From NCBI RefSeq assembly GCF_000582685.1, contig NZ_KK073768.1, forward strand, positions 1,674,377 to 1,738,376: DNA of 64,000 nt, in the 5' to 3' direction. Both the position numbers and the translations under genes were made by a program. The stretch is from [Scytonema hofmanni] UTEX 2349. Lineage in GTDB: Bacteria; Cyanobacteriota; Cyanobacteriia; Cyanobacteriales; Nostocaceae. The notes beneath the pieces were generated by a model. The model had not been told where the DNA came from. It searched no databases and saw nothing but the letters and a program-made list of their open reading frames with translations. Positions 26,472-35,088 of this stretch are shown here, piece after piece; positions within the stretch are counted from its first letter, which is position 1, and the number at the start of each line of letters is the position of its first letter.

Positions 26472-26492
26472 GGTGGGCATTGATTGCCCACC
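26472..26492. terminator. Hairpin between convergent genes
   Basis: GGTGGGCA (26472-26479) pairs with TGCCCACC (26485-26492) around TTGAT. It lies only a few nt after the stop codon at 26466 and 36 nt from the GH57 stop codon, so it could end both transcripts. No long U run is present. Confidence 0.5.
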
Positions 26493-26528
26493 CTACGAGT
26501 GCGTCTTTGCTACGAATGCGTGAGACTA

Positions 26529-28118
26529 CTATAACGGACGATAAACGCGATAGTTAATTTCAGGGAAGATGTTGTCCATCAGCTCGACTTTTTCTAACCA
26601 ACCGCTGTCAACTTTGCCGATTTTGATTTCTTCATACAACTTATTAAAGCGCATGAGGTGCGATCGCGTCCTTCTCACTGCATAAGGTACCATCGTTCCC
26701 GTCCGCATAATAAATGCCCAATCTGAAGATTGCGCTAACAGCAATTCCCGTGCTGCTTGGTTGAGTGCTTTCCACTGTAACTCATCAGCCGGTTCCATTC
26801 GTCCTAACTCAATCATCCGCTCAGTTGCTTTGTGCAAATGTGGGTAAATCCACGCATTCGTTTCGTTCAACCAATACTCGTGAAATCCTTTATAACCCCA
26901 ACTTGATTGCGAAGGACGACAAACTTGTTGATTCGGTTCTGCCTTCAAATAATCTGCCAAATGCGTCATTGCATAAGTTTTTTGGTCATACCATGACTTG
27001 CGGAAGAGATAATCAATGAACCAAGGTCCCTCATACCACCAATGACCAAACAACTCGGCATCGTAAGGAGAAACAATAATCGGTGGACGCTGCATTAAAT
27101 TATGAAGATGTTCAGCTTGCCGTTCGCGATTATACATGAAATTTGCAGCGTGTTCTGCTGCTTTTTCCTTCGCCCAGTATGGATCGTAAAGCGCCTTATC
27201 AGACAATCCTAAACCACGTCCGGTAATCTTATGATACTTAATCCCCGTATTTTTACGCTGACCATTAGGCATGATGTAAGGCTTAATATACTCATATTCA
27301 GCTTCCCAGCCCAAATCTTTGTAAAATTCGCGGTATTCAGCCGCACCAGGATAGCCGACCTCAGATGACCATACCTGCTGCGAAGATTCATGATCGCGTC
27401 CAAAGACAGCAACACCAGTTTCGGTAAAAATCGGCGCATAGCTACCAAAGCGGGGACGCGGACGAGCGTAAAGAATCCCATGTCCATCGGTGAGGAAGTA
27501 GCGCAAACCGGCATCAGCCAGCATCCGTTCCAAACCTTCATAATAGGCGCATTCCGGCAACCAAATGCCTCTGGGTCGGCGTCCAAAAGTTTGCTCGTAA
27601 TGTTCGCAAGCTACCTGAATTTGCGCCCACACAGCCTCCGGATACATTTTCATTAACGGCAAATAGCCGTGAGTCGCGCCGCATGTTATAATTTCTAGGT
27701 TGTTAGAGTCTTGGAACTGCTTAAAAGCTGTTACCAAATCGCCTTTGTAGCGTTCCCATAGCTGACGCGCTTCGTTGAATTCGGTAGCGTAATGTTCGGC
27801 TAAATAGCGCATATGCCCGTTGTTGGCATTATGCTCTGCTTCAAGTTCTATGAGTTCTTCTAGTTGAGTTAAGTGTGCGTCATAGCGTTCTTGCAGCAGT
27901 GGATCGCGTAGCATGGACACCAAAGGGGGTGTCATGCTCATGGTGATTTTAAAGTCGATGCCGTCTCGCTTTAATCCTTCAAATACTTTCAGTAAAGGGA
28001 TGTATGTTTCCGTAATGGCTTCATAAAGCCATTCTTCCTCCAGCACATAGTCACTTTCAGGGTGACGAACGAAGGGCAGGTGTGCATGAAGTACAAGCGC
28101 AACGTAGCCGATAGCCAT
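26529..28118 (-). CDS. GH57 1,4-alpha-glucan branching enzyme
   Basis: A 529-residue cytoplasmic enzyme that would form alpha-1,6 branches in glycogen. GH57 conserved regions are visible: HAHLPFVRHPE near residue 12, GIWLPECAYYEG (catalytic nucleophile Glu), FGRDHESSQQVWS, and SPYDAELFGHWWYEGP (catalytic Asp). The C-terminal helical domain ends with NETNAWIYPHLHKATERMIEL and RFNKLYEEI, typical of the branching-enzyme subfamily (bacterial members are about 525 residues). It is transcribed alone, divergent from the 28225 gene with 106 nt between. Confidence 0.9.
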   Translation of the reverse strand: MAIGYVALVLHAHLPFVRHPESDYVLEEEWLYEAITETYIPLLKVFEGLKRDGIDFKITMSMTPPLVSMLRDPLLQERYDAHLTQLEELIELEAEHNANNGHMRYLAEHYATEFNEARQLWERYKGDLVTAFKQFQDSNNLEIITCGATHGYLPLMKMYPEAVWAQIQVACEHYEQTFGRRPRGIWLPECAYYEGLERMLADAGLRYFLTDGHGILYARPRPRFGSYAPIFTETGVAVFGRDHESSQQVWSSEVGYPGAAEYREFYKDLGWEAEYEYIKPYIMPNGQRKNTGIKYHKITGRGLGLSDKALYDPYWAKEKAAEHAANFMYNRERQAEHLHNLMQRPPIIVSPYDAELFGHWWYEGPWFIDYLFRKSWYDQKTYAMTHLADYLKAEPNQQVCRPSQSSWGYKGFHEYWLNETNAWIYPHLHKATERMIELGRMEPADELQWKALNQAARELLLAQSSDWAFIMRTGTMVPYAVRRTRSHLMRFNKLYEEIKIGKVDSGWLEKVELMDNIFPEINYRVYRPL

Positions 28119-28224
28119 AGTAATTCCAGGTGGTACGTGTAAGTTAAAGGTAGAGATTAGGCAGAATTTAACAATATTTTAAGACTTTATCAGCAGCGTA
28201 GCAGTGTTTGGTATTTGTTTTTAA

Positions 28225-29001
28225 TTGATGCTACTTCAGAGGCGAAAATGTTCGTCTATCTTAATTAAAGGCACTCCCTCACAAAAAAGGAAATTTCTTC
28301 CAGTGAAACAGCAACTCGCTTTTGTGTTATCTATTTTGACCAGTACTATTTTGGCAGCCTCTCTCTCGCAAGCGGCTCCTTTGCCTACTGAAGTTAAGCA
28401 ACCCGTTTTAGAACAACCTACAAAAAAGACGACAGCACTGACACTGGAGGACTTGCCAGCAGGCTTTCAAGAACTTCCACCTAGTATGAAGGCGGAAATT
28501 GTTGCTAAATTAGAACCTTTTAAGCAGTTGCTGCTCAAAGAGAATGTACCACCAGATAACTTCTTTGCCTTTGTAGAACCGCAAAAGATGGAAGTTGTTA
28601 TCGGCTTTACAGGTATGCTACCAAATCAGGCTCAACAAGGTCAATTCGATGCTGCTCTGGAAAAAGCGCGGCAACCAGAGTTTGAGCAACAGATAAGAAA
28701 ATTGGCGCAGAAATTACCATCAAGTCAAGAAGTGAAGGTGTTAAAGTACAAGTCGCTTCCGGACTTGAATAATTTAGCACAGTCATCTACGGGTTTTTCC
28801 TTAGATGCGTCAATCCAAGAAATGCCTGTAAATTTTGATGTTGTTAGCTTTCGGCGTAGTAGTGTTGGTGTTATGACAGCGGTTGTATATTTGACTGGGA
28901 ATAAACCTTCGGTGTCTCTGAAGGATGTGGCTACCAAGTTAGATGGACGTGTCTTGCAAGCTTCACCTTCCTCGACTAAGGAACCGACTGTATCTCAATA
29001 G
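28225..29001 (+). CDS. Exported protein of unknown function
   Basis: A 258-residue reading frame. The hydrophobic segment LAFVLSILTSTILAASLSQA is a Sec signal that begins late, near residue 30. An in-frame GTG at 28303 has an AAGGA sequence 10 nt upstream and gives a normal signal peptide (about 232 residues), so it may be the true start. The mature part begins LPTEVKQPVLEQPTKK, then LEDLPAGFQELPPSMKAEI, with a helix-rich middle. I do not recognise the family. It is followed by a GTAAAGACGTTCCG repeat. Confidence 0.65.
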   Translation: MMLLQRRKCSSILIKGTPSQKRKFLPVKQQLAFVLSILTSTILAASLSQAAPLPTEVKQPVLEQPTKKTTALTLEDLPAGFQELPPSMKAEIVAKLEPFKQLLLKENVPPDNFFAFVEPQKMEVVIGFTGMLPNQAQQGQFDAALEKARQPEFEQQIRKLAQKLPSSQEVKVLKYKSLPDLNNLAQSSTGFSLDASIQEMPVNFDVVSFRRSSVGVMTAVVYLTGNKPSVSLKDVATKLDGRVLQASPSSTKEPTVSQ

Positions 29002-29114
29002 GATAATGTAATCGGGAGCGATCGCACTACTTGCTAAGTATACAGTTCCTAGAAGTTTATCTACAAATGCGATCGCTCTTGCTTTATAAAACAGTACGTA
29101 GAATAACTCACAAT

Positions 29115-29143
29115 GTAAAGACGTTCCGCCGGAACGTCTCTAC
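29115..29143. repeat. GTAAAGACGTTCCG palindromic dispersed repeat
   Basis: GTAAAGACGTTCCG faces CCGGAACGTCTCTAC, a 29-bp near palindrome between convergent genes. Further copies lie at about 48160-48238, 52499-52527 and 62877-62902. Confidence 0.8.
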
Positions 29144-29168
29144 GAGGGTAGGTAGGTTTATTTGGATT

Positions 29169-29588
29169 TCAATCAACCCAATTTACAACCCGCAAACCAG
29201 GAATTTGTTTAAAATGTCTGATATTTCTTGTTACTAATGTAGCTCTATTTGCTAAGGAAATACTCGCAATTAACAAATCAGCTCGCCCAATTTTGCGTAG
29301 CTTTGAAACTATACGTAAACGCTCAAATTCATCTGCTGCGCTTTGACTGACAGGAACAATTAAAAGTTCTCCTAATAATTCTTCTGTGCGAAATAAAAGC
29401 TCTTGTGCCCTTAATAAACTTTCCCCGGTTTCTGCTTTGAGAAGGTAGTCGATCCGTCCGCGTAGCATTTCTGCTTTTGTAATTATGGTAATTCCTACCT
29501 CTGAATTTTCTAAAGCTTTTAATCTGGCAATAACATTTGCATTTCCTGCATAGAGATAGGTTAGAGTATCAGTATCAAGCAAATACAT
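29169..29588 (-). CDS. vapC: PIN-domain toxin (VapC family)
   Basis: A 139-residue PIN-domain ribonuclease. Acidic active-site residues are in LLDTDTL (Asp near 5), the ITKAEMLRG segment (Glu about 40), and GRADLLIAS (Asp about 105), with TRNIRHF at the fourth position. VapC toxins cleave RNA, often tRNA or rRNA; activity here is inferred from family. Its start is 11 nt downstream of the stop codon of the antitoxin gene, and both are on the minus strand. It is a compact two-gene module. Confidence 0.92.
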   Translation of the reverse strand: MYLLDTDTLTYLYAGNANVIARLKALENSEVGITIITKAEMLRGRIDYLLKAETGESLLRAQELLFRTEELLGELLIVPVSQSAADEFERLRIVSKLRKIGRADLLIASISLANRATLVTRNIRHFKQIPGLRVVNWVD

Positions 29589-29599
29589 CAGTATTCCAA

Positions 29600-29887
29600 T
29601 TATTCATCAACTTCAGAACGTCCTCTCGCTTGATAAATTGTTGTTCTCAATTCCGTAAGCAAAGTATCATCAGCAAAAGCTCCTGCCTGTTTAATTAGGG
29701 CAGAACGACTATTTTGAGAGCGCAACCAGTCATCAATTGCTACCTTCAAAAATCTCCATTCATTTTCGATTTTACGACCTGGAAGCTTTCCTTGTAAGGC
29801 TTGACGCTGTAAGGTTTCCATCGGCAAACGTAAATATTCTGAGACTTCTTCAAGGGTGAGAACTTCTGGTAATGTAACTCGCTCCAT
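29600..29887 (-). CDS. Antitoxin with excisionase-type helix-turn-helix (VapB-like partner)
   Basis: A 95-residue protein. Residues about 8-60 match MerR/excisionase-like DNA-binding domains (LTLEEVSEYLRLPMETLQRQ, then GRKIENEWRFLKVAIDDWL). The C-terminal 35 residues would wrap the toxin. It precedes the PIN toxin by 11 nt, so it is the antitoxin and probably autoregulates the operon. Confidence 0.85.
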   Translation of the reverse strand: MERVTLPEVLTLEEVSEYLRLPMETLQRQALQGKLPGRKIENEWRFLKVAIDDWLRSQNSRSALIKQAGAFADDTLLTELRTTIYQARGRSEVDE

Positions 29888-30026
29888 AACCTGACTCGCA
29901 GTATGCCCTAAATATACCGAATCTTAGCATAAATAAGGGATTTGGCGTTTTCTGATTACCAATTTAAACCTGATAATGCCATCATAGCGGCTCTCCTACA
30001 ATTACAATAGGCGATCGCCTACCTGA

Positions 30027-30140
30027 CAATACGGTTCGGTTAAGGATTTTTGGTGGTGATTTAGCGTATGTAGAGACGCAAGGGTATCGCGTCTCTACAA
30101 GGTTTTTGGTTTATCGAATTTTCTTAACCGAACCCTATTG
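30027..30140. mobile_element. MITE with 18-bp TIR and 10-bp target duplication (copy 1)
   Basis: CAATACGGTTCGGTTAAG (30027-30044) is inverted at 30123-30140 (17/18). Flanks GCCTACCTGA (30017-30026) and GGCTACCTGA (30141-30150) are 9/10 identical, a likely target-site duplication. Inside is a GTAGAGACGC hairpin repeat. The same TIR bounds copy 2 at 62731-62876. A TIR plus 10-bp duplication fits an IS4-like mobiliser. Confidence 0.75.
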
Positions 30141-30290
30141 GGCTACCTGATATCGTTACCATGCGGAGGATATTAAAAGTTGCATACCCTGGAAAACTCT
30201 AAAAGTATATTAAATTGTCAGTAACATAAGTCAGTATAATCATTGATGAAAACTTAAAGTAAAACTCAACAGATAGGGGAAATTCTTCCT

Positions 30291-33200
30291 ATGTGGACAT
30301 CTTGTGCTGTATCTATATTTTTATCACTACTATTACTATCCGAGTCAACAGCCGCCAGTGTCGGTGGTTATGGGTTACAAATAGCACAGCAGACAGTACC
30401 TCCTTCGTCAATTCCCTTGAGTCCAGATAAGCAACAGCGATATCAAGAGGGAGTCAAGTTATATCAAGAAGGACAGGAGTTAGACAAAAAAGGAACTAAG
30501 GAAGCATATCAACAGGCATTAGAGAAATATCAACAAGCATTGAAAATTTTTCAGGAATTGGGATTACGCAAAGAGGAAGTTGAGATACTAGTATATATTG
30601 GGTGGGGTTACAGTGCTATTTCCGAAGAAAAAACAGCATTGATTTATTTACAGCAAGCACTGGAAAAAACACAACAACTAAAACCTTTATATAGAGCATC
30701 AATACTTGGCTCTATCGGTTTAATTTACTCAACTGTGGGTAAATTAGATGATGGATTAAATTATCTAAAAAAAGCTGAATTAATATTTTTGGAACAGAAA
30801 AAATTGGGATCAAAGGAATTTGGCTTATTGGCAAGCTATTATAAGTCTATCGCAACTGCTTACAATAGGAAAGGCGAACCAGAAAAAGCTTTTACTTATC
30901 TAGATAAAGCACTAAAAATTTATCGTGATACACTAAAATCTGTAGATGGTGAGGCTAGTGTACTAGAAGATATTGGTTTTATTCATTCTCTACGAGGAGA
31001 AACAAGTAAAGCTTTTGAAAAATACAATCAAGCATTAGCTATTTTTGAAAAAACAAGTAATTTACCTGCACAAGCCCAAATATTAAACCATATAGCCTCT
31101 CTGCATCAAAAATTAGGTAAATATGAGGAGGCTATAAAAAATCTAGATAAAGCACGAAAATTGCTAGAAAAAGTTGAAGGTGCTTTTTTTCAACAAGCCT
31201 CTATAGTTGCTAGTATTGGTGATGTCTATGGTATTTCAGGAGATTATCAGACCGCAATTCAATATTACCAGCAAGCAAGAACACTCTATTACAAAGCTGG
31301 GGATACAAAACTGGATAAGTCCTTAGGTGACTACCAATCAAGCATTAATTATTATACAAAAGCATTAGACATATATAAGCAGATAGGAGATAAGCCTCAG
31401 CAAGCTATAACTCATGGTTTTATTGGTAGTGTTTATGAGATATCCAAAAACTATGGTAAGGCACTCATATCTTATGAGCAAGCCCTAGTTTTATTAAACA
31501 AGGAGGACTATCAATCAGAAATTCTTACGCTTCGAGGTATGGTCAGAATATACAACTCGATGAAAAATTATTCTAAAGCATTAGAAACTGCCAAAAGCGC
31601 ATTATTTTTATCTAAAGGTAAAGGCAAAAACGAAGAATTTAAATCTTTAAGTGTCCTAGCTGATGTATATTACTCAAATGGAGACTATCAAAAAGCCTTA
31701 GAAATTTATCAAACAGTTTTGTTATATTTTCAACAAGCAGGATTTCGACTGGATGAAGCCGATATTTTGAGTAATATTGGTATGACTTACACTTTATCCA
31801 ATCAACATCAGTTGGCAATCAATACATATAATGAAGAACTAAAATTGAGGCGAACTTTAAAAAATGGCACAGATGAAGCAGATGCACTTTACGGTATTGC
31901 CATCAATCAACGCGAACTAGGCAAACTTGAAGCAGCACTTCCTAATATCGAAGAAGCAATTAAAATCGTAGAAAATATACGCGGGAACGTCCAAAGCCAA
32001 GATTTACGTACATCCTACTTCGCCACAGTCCAAGGCTACTATAAATTCTACATCGACCTGTTGATGGAACTGCACAAAAAAGATCCTTCAAAAATATGTG
32101 AATTTACAACCAAAGACCAAAATACAAACAAAGACATCATAATAAAAGATAAATGTAAAGCTGTAGCGCTCCACATCAGCGAACGTTCCCGCGCTAGAGG
32201 ACTTGTAGAACTATTAACCGAAGCACGCGCAAATATTCGCAAAGGTGCAAACCCGGAACTCTTAGCAGAAGAAAGCCGCTTACAAGCCCTAATTAATACT
32301 AAGGAAAAACTACGGCAAGAGATAGTTAGTAATATTGAAAAAATCAATAACCCCATTTATAAAGCTAGGGCTGATAAATTCCAAACAGAAATCGATGAAC
32401 TACTCAGCCAACAAAAGCAACTGGAAACGAAAATACGCCAAAGTAGTCCGAAATACGCCAACCTAAAGTATCCCCAACCCCTGACTTTACCGCAAATTCA
32501 GCAACAATTAGATAAAGATACGCTGCTGTTAGAGTATTCTTTGGGCAAAGAACGCAGCTATCTTTGGGCTGTAACTCCTAATTCCATCGACAGCTACGAA
32601 CTCCCCGGACGCAAGGAAATAGAAGAAGCAGTTAAGGAATTTAGAGAAACTTTAATTAGATGTCAAAAATTAAGAATATGTGACCAATTTTCCCCAGAAG
32701 AAAAAGCTCAAGCTCTGAAAAATACGGCTTTTTCTGCAACTAAACTGAGTCAAATCATCCTTGCACCTGTAGCTGACAAGTTGGGGAAAAAGCGTTTGGT
32801 GATTGTGGCTGATGGTGCTTTACAGAAGATTCCTTTTGCGGCATTAAATGACCTAACCCCCCAACCCCCTTCCCTGCGTTCGCGCAGCGTCTCGAAGAGA
32901 GGGAAGGGGGAGCAAGATAAGCTCCCCTCCCCTCGTAGGGGAGGGGTTGGGGGAGAGGTCGAGTATCAACCGCTGATAGTCAATCATGAAATAGTTAATT
33001 TGCCTTCGGTTACAGCGATCGCTACCCAAAGACAAGAACTCAAAGGACGCAAAACCGCACCGAAAACTCTCGCAATACTTGCCGATCCGGTGTTTGAAGC
33101 TAACGATATACGCATCACTGGCAAATCAACAAGTAATGATCTTGATGATGTTGGTAGTGAAGTAGAACAGTCTCAACTTAAGCAAGCGGGGAGAAATCTT

Positions 33201-33794
33201 AACCGCAATGGCTTCGGAAGACTTAAAGGTACAGAAACTGAAGCAAACGCAATTTTAAAACTCGTACCCTCTGATAATCTGCAAGCTTTTGGCTTTAATG
33301 CTAACTACAACTGGGTAACAAATCCGCAATTGTCGCAATATCGCTTTTTACATTTTGCTACTCACGGCATTGCTGACCTAAAGAACCCGGAATTATCAGG
33401 AATCGTTCTTTCTCTGTTTCTAGACAAACAAGCTAAACCTGCTGATAAAGGTTATTTGCGATTAGGTGACATTTTCAATCTTAACTTTGCAGCCGATTTA
33501 ATCGTACTAAGTGCTTGTGATACTGGTGAAGGCAAAGATGTCAACGGTGAAGGATTAGTAGGCTTGACAAGAGGATTAATGTATGCTGGGGCAGAACGTG
33601 TTGCCGTGTCTCTTTGGCAAGTTGATGATAAGGGGGCGCCAGAATTGATGGAAGAATTTTACACCCAAATGTTGAAGCAAGGCAAATCACCTACAGCTGC
33701 TTTGCGGGCTACACAATTGAAGTTATGGGAAAATTCGAGTTTGAAAAATCCTTATTATTGGTCTGCTTTTACTTTACAGGGTGAGTGGCGATAG
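30291..33794 (+). CDS. TPR-repeat CHAT-domain (caspase-like) protein
   Basis: A 1167-residue protein. An N-terminal hydrophobic segment (IFLSLLLLSESTA) may be a signal or anchor. Residues about 55-600 hold many TPR units, with A-helix words such as ALEKYQQALKIF and YQKALEIYQTVL. A CHAT peptidase domain covers about 760-1165, with catalytic His in FATHGIADL (H1025) and Cys in SACDTGEG (C1076). CHAT-TPR proteins are caspase-family proteases tied to stress and cell death in cyanobacteria, and some are defence effectors. The CHAT domain carries an in-frame insertion of a dispersed repeat (about residues 854-888). It is flanked by PIN-domain toxin-antitoxin modules. Confidence 0.93.
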   Translation: MWTSCAVSIFLSLLLLSESTAASVGGYGLQIAQQTVPPSSIPLSPDKQQRYQEGVKLYQEGQELDKKGTKEAYQQALEKYQQALKIFQELGLRKEEVEILVYIGWGYSAISEEKTALIYLQQALEKTQQLKPLYRASILGSIGLIYSTVGKLDDGLNYLKKAELIFLEQKKLGSKEFGLLASYYKSIATAYNRKGEPEKAFTYLDKALKIYRDTLKSVDGEASVLEDIGFIHSLRGETSKAFEKYNQALAIFEKTSNLPAQAQILNHIASLHQKLGKYEEAIKNLDKARKLLEKVEGAFFQQASIVASIGDVYGISGDYQTAIQYYQQARTLYYKAGDTKLDKSLGDYQSSINYYTKALDIYKQIGDKPQQAITHGFIGSVYEISKNYGKALISYEQALVLLNKEDYQSEILTLRGMVRIYNSMKNYSKALETAKSALFLSKGKGKNEEFKSLSVLADVYYSNGDYQKALEIYQTVLLYFQQAGFRLDEADILSNIGMTYTLSNQHQLAINTYNEELKLRRTLKNGTDEADALYGIAINQRELGKLEAALPNIEEAIKIVENIRGNVQSQDLRTSYFATVQGYYKFYIDLLMELHKKDPSKICEFTTKDQNTNKDIIIKDKCKAVALHISERSRARGLVELLTEARANIRKGANPELLAEESRLQALINTKEKLRQEIVSNIEKINNPIYKARADKFQTEIDELLSQQKQLETKIRQSSPKYANLKYPQPLTLPQIQQQLDKDTLLLEYSLGKERSYLWAVTPNSIDSYELPGRKEIEEAVKEFRETLIRCQKLRICDQFSPEEKAQALKNTAFSATKLSQIILAPVADKLGKKRLVIVADGALQKIPFAALNDLTPQPPSLRSRSVSKRGKGEQDKLPSPRRGGVGGEVEYQPLIVNHEIVNLPSVTAIATQRQELKGRKTAPKTLAILADPVFEANDIRITGKSTSNDLDDVGSEVEQSQLKQAGRNLNRNGFGRLKGTETEANAILKLVPSDNLQAFGFNANYNWVTNPQLSQYRFLHFATHGIADLKNPELSGIVLSLFLDKQAKPADKGYLRLGDIFNLNFAADLIVLSACDTGEGKDVNGEGLVGLTRGLMYAGAERVAVSLWQVDDKGAPELMEEFYTQMLKQGKSPTAALRATQLKLWENSSLKNPYYWSAFTLQGEWR
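32849..32960. repeat. Dispersed repeat inserted in frame in the CHAT gene
   Basis: A palindromic repeat with CCCCTCCCCTCGTAGGGGAG and CAACCCCCTTCCCTGCG words encodes PQPPSLRSRSVSKRGKG and RRGGVGGEVE. It lies between the CHAT strands KIPFAALND and YQPLIVNHEIVNLPSV, where homologues have a short loop. The reading frame is preserved. Similar C/G-rich repeats are common in cyanobacterial spacers. Confidence 0.75.
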
Positions 33795-33879
33795 GTCTAA
33801 TTGTTGTTGAAACTGAGCTTGAGGAGCGATCGCTAAGTACAGAATTTCGCTTTTTTTGTAGCGAATCCTAGAGAAAAAA

Positions 33880-33960
33880 ACTCTGCGTCACTCTGCGCTT
33901 CCCTCCGCGTTCCTTTGCGTTAAAAAACGCGCTCGTTCTTGTGCGATCGCTGTACTAAGA
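33880..33960. repeat. Dispersed repeat, copy of that at 3565-3645
   Basis: Shares CTCTGCGTCACTCTGCGCTT and GCGTTAAAAAACGCGCTCGT with the spacer at about 3565-3645. It lies at the end of the CHAT gene and abuts the Uma2 remnant. Confidence 0.7.
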
Positions 33961-34189
33961 CTACACAAAAAAGCTCTGAACTCGAACGCGAAAGCCTGGT
34001 AAAATAGGTGATGTGATTTCGTCATCAGCCAGCAAGATAGAAATTTTCGCGATCGCGCCACCACCACTTGATGACACGGATGAGTAATTCTATTTGTTCG
34101 CGGTGTAAATCAGATTCCAACGGTGGTTCGTCACTGTAGATGTCGCCTGGTGTGAAAATTATACTATCAATGACAAGAGATTGAGACAT
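33961..34189 (-). pseudogene. Internally deleted Uma2-family (DUF820) endonuclease-like pseudogene
   Basis: On the minus strand an ATG at 34189 opens MSQSLVIDSIIFTPGDIYSD and continues with PPLESDLHREQIELLI and KWWWRDRENFYLAG, then stops at 34025; this matches the N-terminus of cyanobacterial Uma2 proteins. Directly after, in the +1 frame, ADDEITSPILPGFRVRVQ to a stop codon at 33961 resembles the C-terminus of the same family. The middle, with the catalytic acidic residues, is gone. A deletion joined the two ends out of frame. Confidence 0.7.
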
Positions 34190-34304
34190 AGCGATGCCTG
34201 CTGCGGTAAACTACGCACTTTTTTGTCTTTATCCTATCGTAAGTAGGCGATCGTAAATTCGTAATTTGTAACTAGACAAAATTAATTAGACCATTATTTC
34301 CCCA

Positions 34305-34736
34305 TTATCTAGCTTGCAGGTGTAAAAGGAGAGTTTCAGTTGTCCATGTGGCGCACCCACAGCCAAAAAAGTCATAGTCTTGTGTCCAGATTCCGGCATC
34401 TAAGTGTAGAGCTAAAGCGATGGTTTGCCAGTCATTTGGATCTCTGGGAATTCGCCTTTTCGCCTCAGCTTCAAAGTGAGCATAATCTGATTCTACAACC
34501 AAGAGAACTTGATTCGTAATCAACTGATTTGAAGATAGCCAAATGTTATCAATAAGTGACTCACTTATCCCTTGCCTACGAACAATCGCTGTTAATCGCT
34601 TCCTAAACTCATGATGAGTTTCAGATAAAATGCGCTCAGTCATCAACAAATCTAACTGAGGATGCTGAATTAACTCCTTTCCTCTTTGTCTTAGTAGTTC
34701 TCCAACCAATACATTTGTATCAACTACTAACTTCAT
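34305..34736 (-). CDS. PIN-domain putative toxin
   Basis: A 143-residue PIN protein starting MKLVVDTNVLVGELLR; the reading frame extends upstream to 34778 but the earlier 14 residues are not part of the fold. Acidic residues are in VVDTNV, the ETHHEF segment, RDPNDWQTIALAL and TQDYDFFG. The C-terminus reads TWTTETLLLHLQAR. It overlaps the 3' end of the antitoxin gene by 17 nt, a sign of translational coupling. Confidence 0.85.
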   Translation of the reverse strand: MKLVVDTNVLVGELLRQRGKELIQHPQLDLLMTERILSETHHEFRKRLTAIVRRQGISESLIDNIWLSSNQLITNQVLLVVESDYAHFEAEAKRRIPRDPNDWQTIALALHLDAGIWTQDYDFFGCGCATWTTETLLLHLQAR

Positions 34737-35022
34737 AAGGAAAGGGTTTACCCATGTCAAATAACTCCACAAGTTCATCTTCTGTCATTCCAGTTTCAGC
34801 AAGCAGACGTTCAATTGCTTTTCTTAGATCCTCTGCTGCCTGTTTTGCCTTGTGGGGATCGCGATTTTGGACAGACATGTGCTTTGTAGCTTTCTCAGGG
34901 ATTTGAGCAACCTCCTCGTCCAAAACCTGTTTGATTAAGATTTTATCATCTGGTTTGAGTGATTTAATTGCCTCAACCAGAACCGTTAGCGGAATTGGGA
35001 TTTGGATAGTTGTTGTTTTCAT
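34720..35022 (-). CDS. Putative antitoxin partner of the PIN toxin
   Basis: A 100-residue protein. The N-terminus MKTTTIQIPIPLTVLVEAIK and the following KSLKPDDKILIKQVLDEE form a strand-helix pattern common to type II antitoxins. A second part (KAKQAAEDLRKAIERLLAETGM) is helical, then TEDELVELFDMG. It precedes and overlaps the PIN gene by 17 nt, so pairing is inferred from position. Confidence 0.75.
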   Translation of the reverse strand: MKTTTIQIPIPLTVLVEAIKSLKPDDKILIKQVLDEEVAQIPEKATKHMSVQNRDPHKAKQAAEDLRKAIERLLAETGMTEDELVELFDMGKPFPYEVSS

Positions 35023-35088
35023 TCCCCTACTCTCGCTTATACTGGACTCTTTATGCTATTCTAACCAACCTTGACACCTGCTTAGATT

